Below, one piece after another: positions 33,857-43,132 of a stretch of 64,000 nt of DNA (position 1 is its first letter; each line of letters begins with the position of its first letter). The position numbers were made by a program, and so were the translations under genes. The notes beneath the pieces are model-generated. The model did no database searches, was not told the origin of the DNA, and saw only the letters and a list, made by a program, of their open reading frames with translations. Source of the stretch: Marinobacter sp. NP-4(2019) (GTDB lineage Bacteria > Pseudomonadota > Gammaproteobacteria > Pseudomonadales > Oleiphilaceae); the NCBI RefSeq assembly GCF_003994855.1, contig NZ_CP034142.1, positions 496,001 to 560,000 on the forward strand, given 5' to 3'.

Positions 33857-34450
33857 TCAGCGGCTCTGTTTGTTGCGCTCTGGAAACAACCAGAACGAAA
33901 ACCACCGGGTCATTCGCGGCATCAGCACGTAGGTCATCAACAGCATGACCACAACGGTGACGATCAATGTTCTGAATAGCAGGGGTAAACTGGCCAGAAG
34001 GTCTCCGAACAGGACAAACACCAGGGTAACCGCCGGGTAGAGAGCCAGCCAGCTGACTATGGTCATCTTCCATTTTGGTGGTGGCGCCACCGGATTCTGA
34101 CCGGGCAGGGTAAACCAGGTCACAATACCGGAGGTGACTTCCCGCTCGCTGGGTTGTACTAGCAGGCTCTCGATCTGTTCCAGTAATTCCGCCCGTTCTT
34201 CAGAGGCCTCCCAGGTGTTCAGGGTTTCCCTGTCACGGAACTTGAAAACGATCCGGTATTCTGGATCGTCCGGAGAGGAAGGGCGGAACAGAGTGGCGCC
34301 CAGGTATCCGGGGAAGTTGGCGGCCCTTTCCGTCATTCGGCTACTGAGCTGTTCGAAGGCTGTCTCATTGCCCTTTTTGACGCGTCTGGAAACCACCACA
34401 GTCAGGGGGGATGGGGTTACATCCTTATATGATTCCCAACTGCCAGTCAT
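33857..34450 (-). CDS. Antibiotic biosynthesis monooxygenase-domain membrane protein
   Basis: 197 residues: an N-terminal ABM ferredoxin-like domain (about 15-115; VVSRRVKKGNETAFEQL and the NFPGYLGATLFRP segment are typical) and two hydrophobic helices (about 128-150 and 155-178) at the C-terminus. ABM domains act as small cofactor-free oxygenases or haem/quinone-handling folds; membrane-linked versions are common but uncharacterised. The start overlaps the stop of the upstream chemoreceptor gene (ATGA), so the two proteins are made together and may be functionally linked. Confidence 0.85.
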   Translation of the reverse strand: MTGSWESYKDVTPSPLTVVVSRRVKKGNETAFEQLSSRMTERAANFPGYLGATLFRPSSPDDPEYRIVFKFRDRETLNTWEASEERAELLEQIESLLVQPSEREVTSGIVTWFTLPGQNPVAPPPKWKMTIVSWLALYPAVTLVFVLFGDLLASLPLLFRTLIVTVVVMLLMTYVLMPRMTRWFSFWLFPERNKQSR

Positions 34451-36054
34451 GATACTGCCTCTGTGATGTGAACCCGCCGTCCTCGCCCTGACTCGTTCGG
34501 CATCAGGTGTTTGACCAACAGTTGCTGTCGCCCGACATGGTAGCCAACTGCCTGGCCTGCCTCGACAGTATCCTGAAGCTGTTCGCTTGTCGTGATGGCG
34601 AGTTGATGGATATCGTGAACTTCCTCGTTCAGTTGGGAAACCGTCTGGCTCTGCTGCTCGCTGGCGGCGGCAATCTGCTGGTTCAGACCGTCGCTTTCGG
34701 CAATACCCTCCACAATGTTCCGGATTGACTCGGTGCTGGCGGATACCTGCTCCACGCTCTTCCCGGACTGCTGCTTTCCCTTCGCAATGGATTCGACCAC
34801 TCGGCGGGAGCCTTCCTGCAGAGCAGTGATCATTTGCTGGATCTCATTGGTGGATTCCTGGGTACGTTTTGCCAGAGAACGAACTTCATCGGCAACTACG
34901 GCGAAACCGCGCCCGCTTTCTCCGGCACGGGCTGCCTCTATGGCGGCATTCAGGGCCAGCAGGTTGGTCTGTTCGGCAATGGCAATGATTACATCCAGTA
35001 TCCGGCCAATCGACTGGCTGTTGTGATCGAGTTCCTCCACGGTCTGGCTGGTTTCCTCAAGCTCACTGGCCAGAGCGAGAATGCTGTCCCGGGCGGCGGC
35101 CGCTGAACGGGCGCTGTTTTCTCCGGACTCCCGGTTTCGCGTACTGAGACTAGCGGCCTGTTGGGTATTTTCTGAAACTTCGCGAATGGTAGCGGTGAAT
35201 TCCTCGATGGAGGTCGCCACGGAGGAGAGTGCTGATTGCTGCTGGCCGCAGGCCTCAGAACCGCCTTGTAGCAGCGAGTTGGCCCGAAGGACATTGTCTT
35301 CGATGTGTTCCCCGCTATCTCGAATACGCGCCACCATGACCTGTAGCCGGACTTCCACCAGCCGCATGGCCAACTCGATCTGGCCCGCCACGCCGGCGTT
35401 TCCGGTGTAGACCAGTTGCTTGATGGGGTGGCTGACAAGAGAACGACAACGCATGAAAAGCCGGGCTAACGGCCGGTTGAGTTGGTAGAAGAAGCCGAGA
35501 GAGACTGCGCTGCCAACGGCGAACAGGAGGGCCGTCAGCGCTGGTGTGCCGAACATTCCAGCTATGGTGGCAGGGGCAAAACAAAGGCTGGCTACCAGCC
35601 ACTGCAGGGTAGCAGTAGGCAGCCGGGGAACCCTGAGAGCAAGGGGCTGACGGCCCTGGCTGCGGGCACGGTAAACCTGTTCGGTTCTTCGAATGGTAGC
35701 TGAATCGGGTAACCGGTAAATCGCCTGGTATTCCAGCAGCGTTCCGTCCGTGTCGGTAATGGGGCTGACGAAGGCATCCAGCCACCAGTCAGTTCCGTCC
35801 GCTTTACGGTTGCGGATCATGCCCATCCAGGATTCTCCACGGACAATGGTTTCCCACAGGTCGTTCAGCGGTCCTTTCGGCATGTCCGGGTGCCGCAGTT
35901 TGCTGAAAGACATGGCTTTCAGTTCTTGTTCCGAGAAGCCACAGGTTCTGCAAAAGGCGTTGCTGGCGTAGGTGATCGCACCCTTGCTGTCAGTGAGCAC
36001 CAGTAGTTGGTCACATTCGTGTGGGGAATCTGGCAAGGGCTCGTATCGGGACAT
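34447..36054 (-). CDS. PAS-containing membrane chemoreceptor (Aer-like)
   Basis: 535-residue methyl-accepting chemotaxis-type protein. One N-terminal PAS domain (about 10-120; ITYASNAFCRTCGFSEQEL, and GTDWWLDAFVSPI), two close hydrophobic segments (about 150-190), then HAMP-like and signalling regions with the tip QTNLLALNAAIEAARAGESGRG. This is the Aer architecture, in which a PAS domain with FAD reports redox state for energy taxis. The start at 36054 has GGAGG nine bases upstream. It is translationally coupled to the ABM-domain gene. Two phenol-related operons follow on the left arm of the dmpR locus, but no direct link is shown. Confidence 0.88.
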   Translation of the reverse strand: MSRYEPLPDSPHECDQLLVLTDSKGAITYASNAFCRTCGFSEQELKAMSFSKLRHPDMPKGPLNDLWETIVRGESWMGMIRNRKADGTDWWLDAFVSPITDTDGTLLEYQAIYRLPDSATIRRTEQVYRARSQGRQPLALRVPRLPTATLQWLVASLCFAPATIAGMFGTPALTALLFAVGSAVSLGFFYQLNRPLARLFMRCRSLVSHPIKQLVYTGNAGVAGQIELAMRLVEVRLQVMVARIRDSGEHIEDNVLRANSLLQGGSEACGQQQSALSSVATSIEEFTATIREVSENTQQAASLSTRNRESGENSARSAAAARDSILALASELEETSQTVEELDHNSQSIGRILDVIIAIAEQTNLLALNAAIEAARAGESGRGFAVVADEVRSLAKRTQESTNEIQQMITALQEGSRRVVESIAKGKQQSGKSVEQVSASTESIRNIVEGIAESDGLNQQIAAASEQQSQTVSQLNEEVHDIHQLAITTSEQLQDTVEAGQAVGYHVGRQQLLVKHLMPNESGRGRRVHITEAVS

Positions 36055-36075
36055 AATTCTTATCCTCCAAGACCA

Positions 36076-36100
36076 AAAAGGGGCCCGCAAAAGCGGGCCC
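36076..36100 (-). terminator. Intrinsic terminator of the DUF1329 operon
   Basis: On the lower strand, GGGCCCGC and its complement form an 8-bp GC stem with loop TTTT, followed by a T-run (five T). It lies just after the last gene of the leftward YCF48-RND-DUF1302-DUF1329 operon and before the chemoreceptor start. Confidence 0.85.
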
Positions 36101-36117
36101 AAGGGGTAGCTCCAGCC

Positions 36118-37446
36118 TTAGCTGCCGGTTGCGCGGAGATGCTGAACGTTGAACATACTGGGACGTGACAGCTCAGGATCCACCTGTCCCTTGAACTGGC
36201 CGGTGGTGCAGTGGCTCGCCTGCACGTCGATCATGCTGAAGCTGTCGTCGATGGATACACCAGTTCCCTTGTTCTTCGGCAAGTGATGGTCAGGATGGGC
36301 CTGGCCAATAGTGAAAGTCTTCCACAGGCTGCCCTTGCGGTCATAAGACACCGTACGGGGAATAGTGAAGGTTTGGGCATCCATGTAGTGAACCCGCTTG
36401 GAAAGCGGATGACTTTCGTCGACGGGCACCGATTCAACTTCATAAACCTTGCGCAGCTGCCAGGTAATATTCGGAAAGCAGCCGCCCTGGCCGCCGAACG
36501 CCACCACCTGGTATCCGTCACTGTCACTGTGAGTTTCCTGATCGAGCTCCAGCTCGTTGTGGTTGTAGAATGGCATCAACATGTAGCGGGTACCCTTGTA
36601 GGTCCAGTCCATGTCAGAGATGCGGCCGTTGTAGCCCTCGAAGTCTTCGATCATCAGATCCGAGCCCAGGAAGGCATCGGTGACCTGCCCGGTCGCCAGG
36701 CGGCGCACCCGGCGCTGGAATCCCAGATAAAGCCAGGAGTTGTCCCGCTTGAGATCATCCGCGGCGCGGTGGATCAGCAGTTGGGTATTACGCACGTCGG
36801 CCGGGTCTAGCACCTGGACATAGATGGCGCGGAACAGGTCAGAGGGATTGGGTGTGATTTCAGGCGTTGGCTCCTGAATAACCCGGCCCTTGTAATTCAG
36901 GAAGTGGAAGTTGAACTTGATGGTTCGCTCCACCTTGCCGGAATCCATATCCCGGTATTTCCAGTAGAATGGATAAATGGCGGCGCTGTCGCCCCAGTTG
37001 TAGCCGTACTTGTAGTTCCAGGCCAGCTTTTCCCCGGCACGCGGGTCATTCGCATCCGGTTCCTGCGGGAACGGTCGGCCAGCCTTCCAGCCGTTGATTT
37101 CACCGACCTGGTCGCCCAGGGAAACGTTGCCAAGGGAGTTGCGGGTTGCATCCACATAGGCGGGATGAAGGTCAAACGAGGTGGTTTCTCCAACGGTAAT
37201 CGAGGTCCAACCGTTCTCGATGAAGTTATAGAAGGCCGGGTCGATGATGTCCTTGAACTGTCCCACGTTGGACTGGTCAATGGTCATGCCGGCGCTCAGG
37301 CCATCATGGCTTGGCGTCTCATCGTTATAAGGATGGAAGGACTCGTTGATCACGGCTTCGCTGGCGTAAACGCCGGCAGAAAATAGCCCTGCGGCAAGGC
37401 CGATAGCTAGGCCGCTGAACACGGATTTTTGGAATCTTGTTTTCAT
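36118..37446 (-). CDS. DUF1329 family exported protein
   Basis: 442-residue envelope protein with a signal peptide (1-28, ending GVYA). The C-terminal half shows DUF1329 features (YKGTRYMLMPFYNHNEL, YDRKGSLWKTF and the closing TGQFKG). The family is related in fold to lipoprotein carriers (LolA/LppX-like), so it may shuttle a hydrophobic compound across the periplasm. It is the last gene of a four-gene operon (YCF48, RND, DUF1302, DUF1329), spaced 15 bases from DUF1302 and closed by an intrinsic terminator. Function is inferred from family and context only. Confidence 0.88.
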   Translation of the reverse strand: MKTRFQKSVFSGLAIGLAAGLFSAGVYASEAVINESFHPYNDETPSHDGLSAGMTIDQSNVGQFKDIIDPAFYNFIENGWTSITVGETTSFDLHPAYVDATRNSLGNVSLGDQVGEINGWKAGRPFPQEPDANDPRAGEKLAWNYKYGYNWGDSAAIYPFYWKYRDMDSGKVERTIKFNFHFLNYKGRVIQEPTPEITPNPSDLFRAIYVQVLDPADVRNTQLLIHRAADDLKRDNSWLYLGFQRRVRRLATGQVTDAFLGSDLMIEDFEGYNGRISDMDWTYKGTRYMLMPFYNHNELELDQETHSDSDGYQVVAFGGQGGCFPNITWQLRKVYEVESVPVDESHPLSKRVHYMDAQTFTIPRTVSYDRKGSLWKTFTIGQAHPDHHLPKNKGTGVSIDDSFSMIDVQASHCTTGQFKGQVDPELSRPSMFNVQHLRATGS

Positions 37447-37461
37447 GTTGTGTCCTCTTTA

Positions 37462-39363
37462 TCAGAAGCTGTAACGCATGGTCAGCTGGAGTTCGTCTTC
37501 TTCCTGCGCCATCCCGATAGGGCCAGACTGGAAGCGGCCCAGTGGCTCGTAGCCGCCGAGACCGGCGGATTCGCCTTCAGGATGCCCCGGATAGGCAGCG
37601 GTGAATGGATCCCACGGATTGCAGGTGCGGCAGTCGTCGAACTTGCGGGCACCAGTGCCAACCTTGACGTTTGCACCAGCCGTCACGCGGAAGTTGTCGG
37701 TGACCAACCATTCGATAGATGGAGCAATCGCGGTGGCACCGGCACGGAAATCATGGGCGGTAATGAGTTGCGGGCTAAGACGGCCGTTCATATAGAAGCC
37801 CTTGATCAGTAGCGTACCAATCCAGTTCTCTTCCCAGTCCGGCATGCCGGCCTCTCCCAGCAGCCGCTGCTCGCGCTCATGGTCGAGAATATGCTGTCCG
37901 AAAATCTGGCCAGAGAAGAGGAAAGCCTGGCGTTCGTTGAGGAAGGGAATGAAGATGTTTTTGTCGGCACCGACAACGTAACGAACCACATCGGATTCAG
38001 AGTAGAGGTCTTCGCGCAGGGTGTTGGCGAACTCCTCGCCGGAGGTATAAGCGGTCTCCAGGCGGAACACGGTATCAATTCCCTGAGAGTAATAATCCAG
38101 CGAACCGCCGATCAGATTGACCCGGGGAAAGTGGATGTCGAAGGCGATCAGGCTTGGCCACACGGCAGTCTCGCCGGTGAACGCGTTCTGTGCCAGGATA
38201 CCCCCACGGAGTGACGGTAACTGGGAACGGTAGGTCAGGGCGTTCAGCGAGAAACCGAGGTCGCCATAGACACCTTCCATCTTAAGACCCAGCTGGGTAT
38301 TGGACAGGCTCCAGCTGGGCATATGGGCCTTGCGGATACCGATTTGCCTGGGGCCGAAGTCAGTGGCCACCTCGCCATTGGCAAAATTGGAAACGGTGCC
38401 GCCGTTTTCCCACAGGCTGTTCATGCCCCGGAAGAAGCAGCCGGCATCAAGGATAACGTTGGGCTGACCACACTGGCCGATGTCATGGGGGCGGAACTTG
38501 TCGAAGTTCCACACCAACTGGAAGTTGAGATCGTCAAAGGCAAAGCCGTCGAAAACCTCGGTGGGCCCCATACGGTAATCGGTACGGAGGATCCACATGG
38601 GAATGCGGATGTCTTCCAGTTCGTCGTAGATGTTGTTGCGGGAAAAGTCCACGGGGTTGATGACGTCCAGTACGCGGAAGAGGTCAGTGCGGCCCCAGAT
38701 AACCTGTTGCTTGCCCAGGCGGGTGCTCAGGATGTCCCCGTTGGAAAATCTCACATCAAAGTCGGCATAGAGTTCCCGAATGAAGTCAGCGCGGTCGTTA
38801 AATTCCTGAAACCGCATATCGTTGGAATCCTTGTCCAGATAGCCATCGATACAGCCCCGCTCGTCCTTGTCACAGGGGCGAACTGGTACGCCGAAGCTGA
38901 CACCGCCGTCCGTGCTGTGAAGGTTTTCACCCAGCACGATCATGCCTTCATTGGGGTTGTTGGATTCGTCGAAGGAGTTGGGCAGTTTCAGGCCGCCCCC
39001 GTGGGGAACCGTGGCGTCGGGACCGGCTACCCGATTCTCCAGTTGCACCGGACCACCGGCATGTCGGCCGTATTCATCGTCATTGAGATCGTAGACACCG
39101 TCGTAACTGCCTCGCAGGGTGGCGTTGAAGGAAACGTTGCTGAAGATGCCAACGTCGCCTGCTCTTTTCTCCGCTTCCAGTTGCAGGGTGTTGCGGAATT
39201 TCGAAAGCCCCACGCCATCTCGGCCGTAGGTGGCATTCTCGTAGAATCCGTTAACCCGGGTATCCTCCTGGGCCACGGCCGAACTGAGTGGAAACAGCGC
39301 CAGGGTGGCACTACCCGCAAGGGTGCAGCACCAGAACCTCAGGCCTCTTATTGTTGTTTGCAT
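37462..39363 (-). CDS. DUF1302 family outer-membrane protein
   Basis: 633-residue exported protein. A signal peptide (1-31, ending SSAVA) is followed by alternating strand patterns typical of a large beta-barrel, with a C-terminal LTMRYSF ending in Phe. DUF1302 motifs include TRLGKQQVIWGRTDLFRVLDVINP. This family is regularly found beside DUF1329 and RND genes in bacteria that use hydrophobic organic compounds, and it probably forms an outer-membrane channel. Its first codon lies about 43 bases after the RND gene. Confidence 0.88.
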   Translation of the reverse strand: MQTTIRGLRFWCCTLAGSATLALFPLSSAVAQEDTRVNGFYENATYGRDGVGLSKFRNTLQLEAEKRAGDVGIFSNVSFNATLRGSYDGVYDLNDDEYGRHAGGPVQLENRVAGPDATVPHGGGLKLPNSFDESNNPNEGMIVLGENLHSTDGGVSFGVPVRPCDKDERGCIDGYLDKDSNDMRFQEFNDRADFIRELYADFDVRFSNGDILSTRLGKQQVIWGRTDLFRVLDVINPVDFSRNNIYDELEDIRIPMWILRTDYRMGPTEVFDGFAFDDLNFQLVWNFDKFRPHDIGQCGQPNVILDAGCFFRGMNSLWENGGTVSNFANGEVATDFGPRQIGIRKAHMPSWSLSNTQLGLKMEGVYGDLGFSLNALTYRSQLPSLRGGILAQNAFTGETAVWPSLIAFDIHFPRVNLIGGSLDYYSQGIDTVFRLETAYTSGEEFANTLREDLYSESDVVRYVVGADKNIFIPFLNERQAFLFSGQIFGQHILDHEREQRLLGEAGMPDWEENWIGTLLIKGFYMNGRLSPQLITAHDFRAGATAIAPSIEWLVTDNFRVTAGANVKVGTGARKFDDCRTCNPWDPFTAAYPGHPEGESAGLGGYEPLGRFQSGPIGMAQEEDELQLTMRYSF

Positions 39364-39406
39364 GGCATGTCCTCGTTACAGGTTTTATTGGAGCGTCCTA
39401 CCGGGC

Positions 39407-41872
39407 TCAGGCCCGGTATGGCTCTCCCGGCACAAACCCATCTTCCTGTTCCCGCGAGGGGCCAGACGATGGAGATGGTGTAGGTGTGTGACGGTCGGCA
39501 TGCAGAATGCCGTCTTCGTCGGCGTAAACATCGGTGACAAAGCGTGGCTTGAACACCAGTACCCAGGAGGGCACCAGCAGCATTGCAGCCAGGCCATTGA
39601 TCACGATCATGACGCACAGCAGCAATGCGGCGTCGGACTGGAATCGCAGGTCCGAGAAGATGACCCACATGATGATCCCGGCCATTAGCGTCAGAGCCGT
39701 GAAGCTGATGGCCATACCGGTGGTGGAAATAGCGCGTCTGACGGCGTCCCGCAGGTTACCGAACCGGGCCATTTCCTCCCGGATGCGGTCCATCATGTAG
39801 ATGGAATAATCGATGCCAACGCCAATGCCCACGGCTATCACCGGCACGGTATTGATATCGATGCTCAGTCCGTTGAGTCCCATGTAGGCGTAGGTGAGTG
39901 TGGTGGCAAACAGCATCGCCAGCAGCATCATCAGTCCGGCATGCCAGGAGGTGTAGAACAGCATCACGAAGATGAAAATCAGCAGGAAGACCAGCGGAAG
40001 CACGATCACATTGGTTTCAAAGGCTGATTCGTTCATTGCAGCGGCAACGCCGAGGGTGCCGCCGGCAAGGCGAATGGTCAGGCCCTCAACGCTGTCGCCG
40101 TTTTCCGCGATCCACTGCTTGGCCATGTGGATGGCACGGCGAATGGTCTCGCCCTGACGGTCCTTGTAATAGAACACCAGGTTGGCGACGCGGTCGTCGG
40201 TATCGTTGAATTCGTCCAGTGCCCCGGGAATCGGGCTGGACGCCATGTAGGTGAACATCAGGCCGCCGACATAGCCGGCATCGTGAGGAATCTGGTACCA
40301 GCGGGGGTCATCATTGTGCATCAGGCGATTGACCTGCTTGACCAGATCGGGAAGGCCCTTGCTGCCGCCCACTTCCGGATCCTGCAGCATGTGGGATTGC
40401 AGATCTGACAGGGCTGCCAGCACTTCCGGCCGTTTCAGCCCGCCGTTCTCCTCGGCTTCAGCAACGATGTAAAGCTCTTCGGAACCGGGGAAGCGGTCAT
40501 TCACCACACGTGACGAGATGTTGTAGTCGTGATCCGGGTAAAGGATGGGCGAGCCTGGTTCGGAATCACCGATCTGTACATTGGACGACGCCAGCAGTCC
40601 GGCTATCATCGCGAGGGCCGCTGTGCCCAGAATGAGCTTTGCCGCACCGGGGCGGGTAACAATGCGGGAACAGCTGGCGCCAATGTGGCGCAGGGCAGTC
40701 TCACGAATTTCCGGATTTTTGGGCGTTGGCAGAATGGACAACAACAGGGGCACGCCAATCAGCACGGTGAATACCACGGTGATCGCCCACAGAGAGGCAT
40801 AGATACCCAGATGTGTATTCAGGGGTATGGAGCCAATGGCAATCAGTGACAGACCGATGGCATCGGAAACCACCCCGAGGGATCCGGGGCGGAACAGGCT
40901 GTCAAAGGTGGCTTTCGCCGCCTCAGGCCCATTTCCACGCTCCAGGGTTTCGGCGTAATAGCGTTCCACCAGCTGTACGCCGTGGCTCATGGCCCTTGCT
41001 GCAATCAAAAAGGGGATAACCAGCCCAAGTGGGTCCAGGTTGTAGCCAAGCAGGCTGATAATCCCAAGGCCCCAGATCGTGGAGACAAGCACACCGCCCA
41101 GGGGAATCAGAACACCGTAGGCCTTGCGGAAGTGGAAGATAAGCAGCGCCAGCATGGTCACCACGGTGAAGATGAAGATCTGGAGAATCTGTTCCATGTA
41201 GGTGTACGCCCAGCCAACAAGTACCGGCTGTCCCGTGGCATAGATCCTGACGCCGGCCTGCTCTTCCTCGGCCCGCAACTGCTGGAGTTGGGCAAAGGTT
41301 TTTTCGTAGTCCAGCTTGCCTTCAATGAGCTGTGCCTTGACCAGGGCCATTTTCATATCCGGTGACACCAGCGGGCCGTAAACCCTTGGGTTGGCGGACA
41401 CATCCGCCTTCATGGCTTTGAGGGCCGCCTCGGAGTATTCCCCGGATGTAGAGTCGTAATAGGGCTCGGAATTGATGCTGCCAACTTCCGTCAGCCAGAT
41501 CTTGCGGGAGTTGCGGTGAGTCACGCTGGAAACCAGGTTGTGGTTAACCCCCGGCAGGTTGTCTACCGCCTGGGTGATCCGGTCGATCCTGGCGAGGTTC
41601 TCATTGGTGAAGATGTCGCCTCCCTCGAACTCGATACCGACCGTGAGAACATTGGCGCCGCCGAAGCTGTCCTTGATGCTGTTATGCAGCTCGATGTACG
41701 GGTGCTGCTGCGGCAGAAGGTCGGCGAAATCGGTATAGATTTTCAGTCCGGGAATGCGCAGTGCGAATGCCAGTGTGAGAATGGCTATAACGCTCAACAC
41801 CTTGCGCGGGTTGTTGAAAATCCATAACTCCAGTAGATGCAGGAGATGGGTAAAACGATGCAATCCAGCCAT
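39407..41872 (-). CDS. RND/MMPL-type transporter
   Basis: 821-residue inner-membrane transporter of the RND superfamily, MMPL/HpnN-like branch. Two halves each start with one helix, then a large periplasmic loop, then five helices. Motifs GIEFEGGDIF near residue 85 and the second-half GIGVGIDYSIYMMDR, with paired acidic Asp in transmembrane helix 4/10, are visible. Such proteins export or import lipids and hydrophobic molecules with the proton gradient. No membrane-fusion protein is encoded here, so DUF1329 is a candidate periplasmic partner. AGGA eight bases upstream supports the start; the YCF48 gene ends 11 bases before it. Confidence 0.9.
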   Translation of the reverse strand: MAGLHRFTHLLHLLELWIFNNPRKVLSVIAILTLAFALRIPGLKIYTDFADLLPQQHPYIELHNSIKDSFGGANVLTVGIEFEGGDIFTNENLARIDRITQAVDNLPGVNHNLVSSVTHRNSRKIWLTEVGSINSEPYYDSTSGEYSEAALKAMKADVSANPRVYGPLVSPDMKMALVKAQLIEGKLDYEKTFAQLQQLRAEEEQAGVRIYATGQPVLVGWAYTYMEQILQIFIFTVVTMLALLIFHFRKAYGVLIPLGGVLVSTIWGLGIISLLGYNLDPLGLVIPFLIAARAMSHGVQLVERYYAETLERGNGPEAAKATFDSLFRPGSLGVVSDAIGLSLIAIGSIPLNTHLGIYASLWAITVVFTVLIGVPLLLSILPTPKNPEIRETALRHIGASCSRIVTRPGAAKLILGTAALAMIAGLLASSNVQIGDSEPGSPILYPDHDYNISSRVVNDRFPGSEELYIVAEAEENGGLKRPEVLAALSDLQSHMLQDPEVGGSKGLPDLVKQVNRLMHNDDPRWYQIPHDAGYVGGLMFTYMASSPIPGALDEFNDTDDRVANLVFYYKDRQGETIRRAIHMAKQWIAENGDSVEGLTIRLAGGTLGVAAAMNESAFETNVIVLPLVFLLIFIFVMLFYTSWHAGLMMLLAMLFATTLTYAYMGLNGLSIDINTVPVIAVGIGVGIDYSIYMMDRIREEMARFGNLRDAVRRAISTTGMAISFTALTLMAGIIMWVIFSDLRFQSDAALLLCVMIVINGLAAMLLVPSWVLVFKPRFVTDVYADEDGILHADRHTPTPSPSSGPSREQEDGFVPGEPYRA

Positions 41873-41883
41873 GGTGGAGTTCC

Positions 41884-42873
41884 TCAGTCAGTGCTGGCCG
41901 AGTAGGCCACGGGAATATCAAGATTCAGCAGAAGGCCACGACCACCGGCAGCGAGCAGTTGGTGGTTGGGAAGTAGAAGGCCGCTGCGCAGATACAGGGG
42001 CTGGTCAGAGGTGGAAATCTTCTGCCAGGACTGGCCCACGTACTTCAGCACTGTGGCGTTATCCGCCAGGGCATACAGCCCGGAGGCTCCGGAAACGAAA
42101 CCGAAGACGGGCGCATTGATTCCGGTGGGGGATTTTTCCCAGCTCTCGCCACCGTCAGTGGTGTGGTAAATAAAACCGTTCAGGCCACCGACCCAACCCT
42201 CCTCCGCTGAGCGGAAATAGCTGGCGTGGGCATAAAACTCCTCTGGCAGGTAGCCGGCATAATCCCAGTTGTCGCCACCGTCGCCGGTGGTGAGCACCAG
42301 GCCGTATTCGCCCGTGGCGAAGGCCTTGCTGGAATCGACGAACTGCAGGTTGTTGAGGATGGCGTCCTCGTTGAGGGAGGTTTCGGTCCAGGTCTCACCC
42401 TGATCGGCGCTGCCCTGGATAGTGGTGAAGCTACCTGCTGCCCACCAGCCTCCGTCGGGGGCACAAGCCGCAGTCATCATCTGTTCCTGGCTGGGCAGGG
42501 CGTGCGCTGTCCAGTTTTCAGCGCTGGCATCGCCGTGCCAGATTTTGTTGTCGAAGGTCAGTGCAATAAAGCTCTGGTCCGGGCAGACATCCAGGGCAAG
42601 AAAGCTGTCGGAGGTGGGGGTCTGCCGGCTCCAGGTCTCGCCATTGTCGGAGCTGACCAGTACAACACCGTTGTTGCCGGAGAGAACAATAACGTCATTG
42701 TTGCGGGCCATGGCCTGATAGAAGTCTGTCCGCTTGACCGCCTGTTGCGACTGCTCGCGAACAGCCTCCAGGTTCAGGGGAGCTTCGCAGCCCGTAAGCA
42801 GCAGTGCGGATAGTCCGGCCAGCGATACGGCCTTGCCGGCGGTGCGCCATGTGCGCAATTGGGCATTTCGCAT
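41884..42873 (-). CDS. YCF48/HCF136-like beta-propeller lipoprotein
   Basis: 329-residue lipoprotein: signal ending in the lipobox LLTGC, then repeats of about 40 residues containing SSDNGETWSRQTP, TTDGGESWEKSPTG and similar, which are BNR/YCF48-type blades. In photosynthetic organisms the homologue helps assemble photosystem II; in proteobacteria it accompanies RND/DUF1302/DUF1329 operons with unknown role, probably as an assembly or quality-control factor in the periplasm. It is the first gene of the operon. A sigma-54 promoter (42923-42938) and a DmpR-like site (43039-43054) lie upstream. Confidence 0.87.
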   Translation of the reverse strand: MRNAQLRTWRTAGKAVSLAGLSALLLTGCEAPLNLEAVREQSQQAVKRTDFYQAMARNNDVIVLSGNNGVVLVSSDNGETWSRQTPTSDSFLALDVCPDQSFIALTFDNKIWHGDASAENWTAHALPSQEQMMTAACAPDGGWWAAGSFTTIQGSADQGETWTETSLNEDAILNNLQFVDSSKAFATGEYGLVLTTGDGGDNWDYAGYLPEEFYAHASYFRSAEEGWVGGLNGFIYHTTDGGESWEKSPTGINAPVFGFVSGASGLYALADNATVLKYVGQSWQKISTSDQPLYLRSGLLLPNHQLLAAGGRGLLLNLDIPVAYSASTD

Positions 42874-42922
42874 TTTATGTCACCGTCTTTGTTTTTGTGG
42901 ATAAAGCGACTGAGGGTGAGAT

Positions 42923-42938
42923 AGCAACGCTTATGCCA
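42923..42938 (-). promoter_or_regulatory. Sigma-54 promoter of the YCF48-RND-DUF1302-DUF1329 operon
   Basis: Read on the lower strand, TGGCAT-N5-TTGCT closely fits the -24/-12 consensus TGGCAC-N5-TTGCA; the GG and GC are correctly 12 bases apart. Transcription would start near 42911, about 38 bases before the YCF48 start codon. Confidence 0.7.
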
Positions 42939-43038
42939 TGCGCGGAAAAATTGCGTTAAGGTATTGATAGAATTTAGAAAATAAAGAGTTTTGTGCGTGC
43001 TTGATGCGGATTATACGGAAAGTCTGGATGGTTGATTT

Positions 43039-43054
43039 TTATCAAATGATCAAG
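43039..43054 (-). promoter_or_regulatory. DmpR/XylR-like upstream activating site
   Basis: On the lower strand this reads CTTGATCATTTGATAA, very similar to the TTGATCAATTGATCAA inverted repeat bound by XylR/DmpR activators. It is about 115 bases upstream of the sigma-54 promoter at 42923-42938, a typical enhancer distance, and lies between that operon and the 3' end of dmpR. Confidence 0.6.
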
Positions 43055-43132
43055 TGAAAAAGGCACTTTCCGATTTCGTGAAGTGAGAGTCGAAGGGGGA
43101 TGACGTCCTTGTCGGTGAGAGTCTTTCAGTAA

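Noticed and set aside
38323..39483. Rightward 386-codon frame antisense to the DUF1302 gene
   Set aside because: No ribosome site or domain; it runs across the DUF1302 signal peptide and the RND gene end on the other strand.
42874..43132. Possible separate small gene between YCF48 and dmpR
   Set aside because: Only short frames without ribosome sites; the interval is better explained by a sigma-54 promoter and an upstream activator site.
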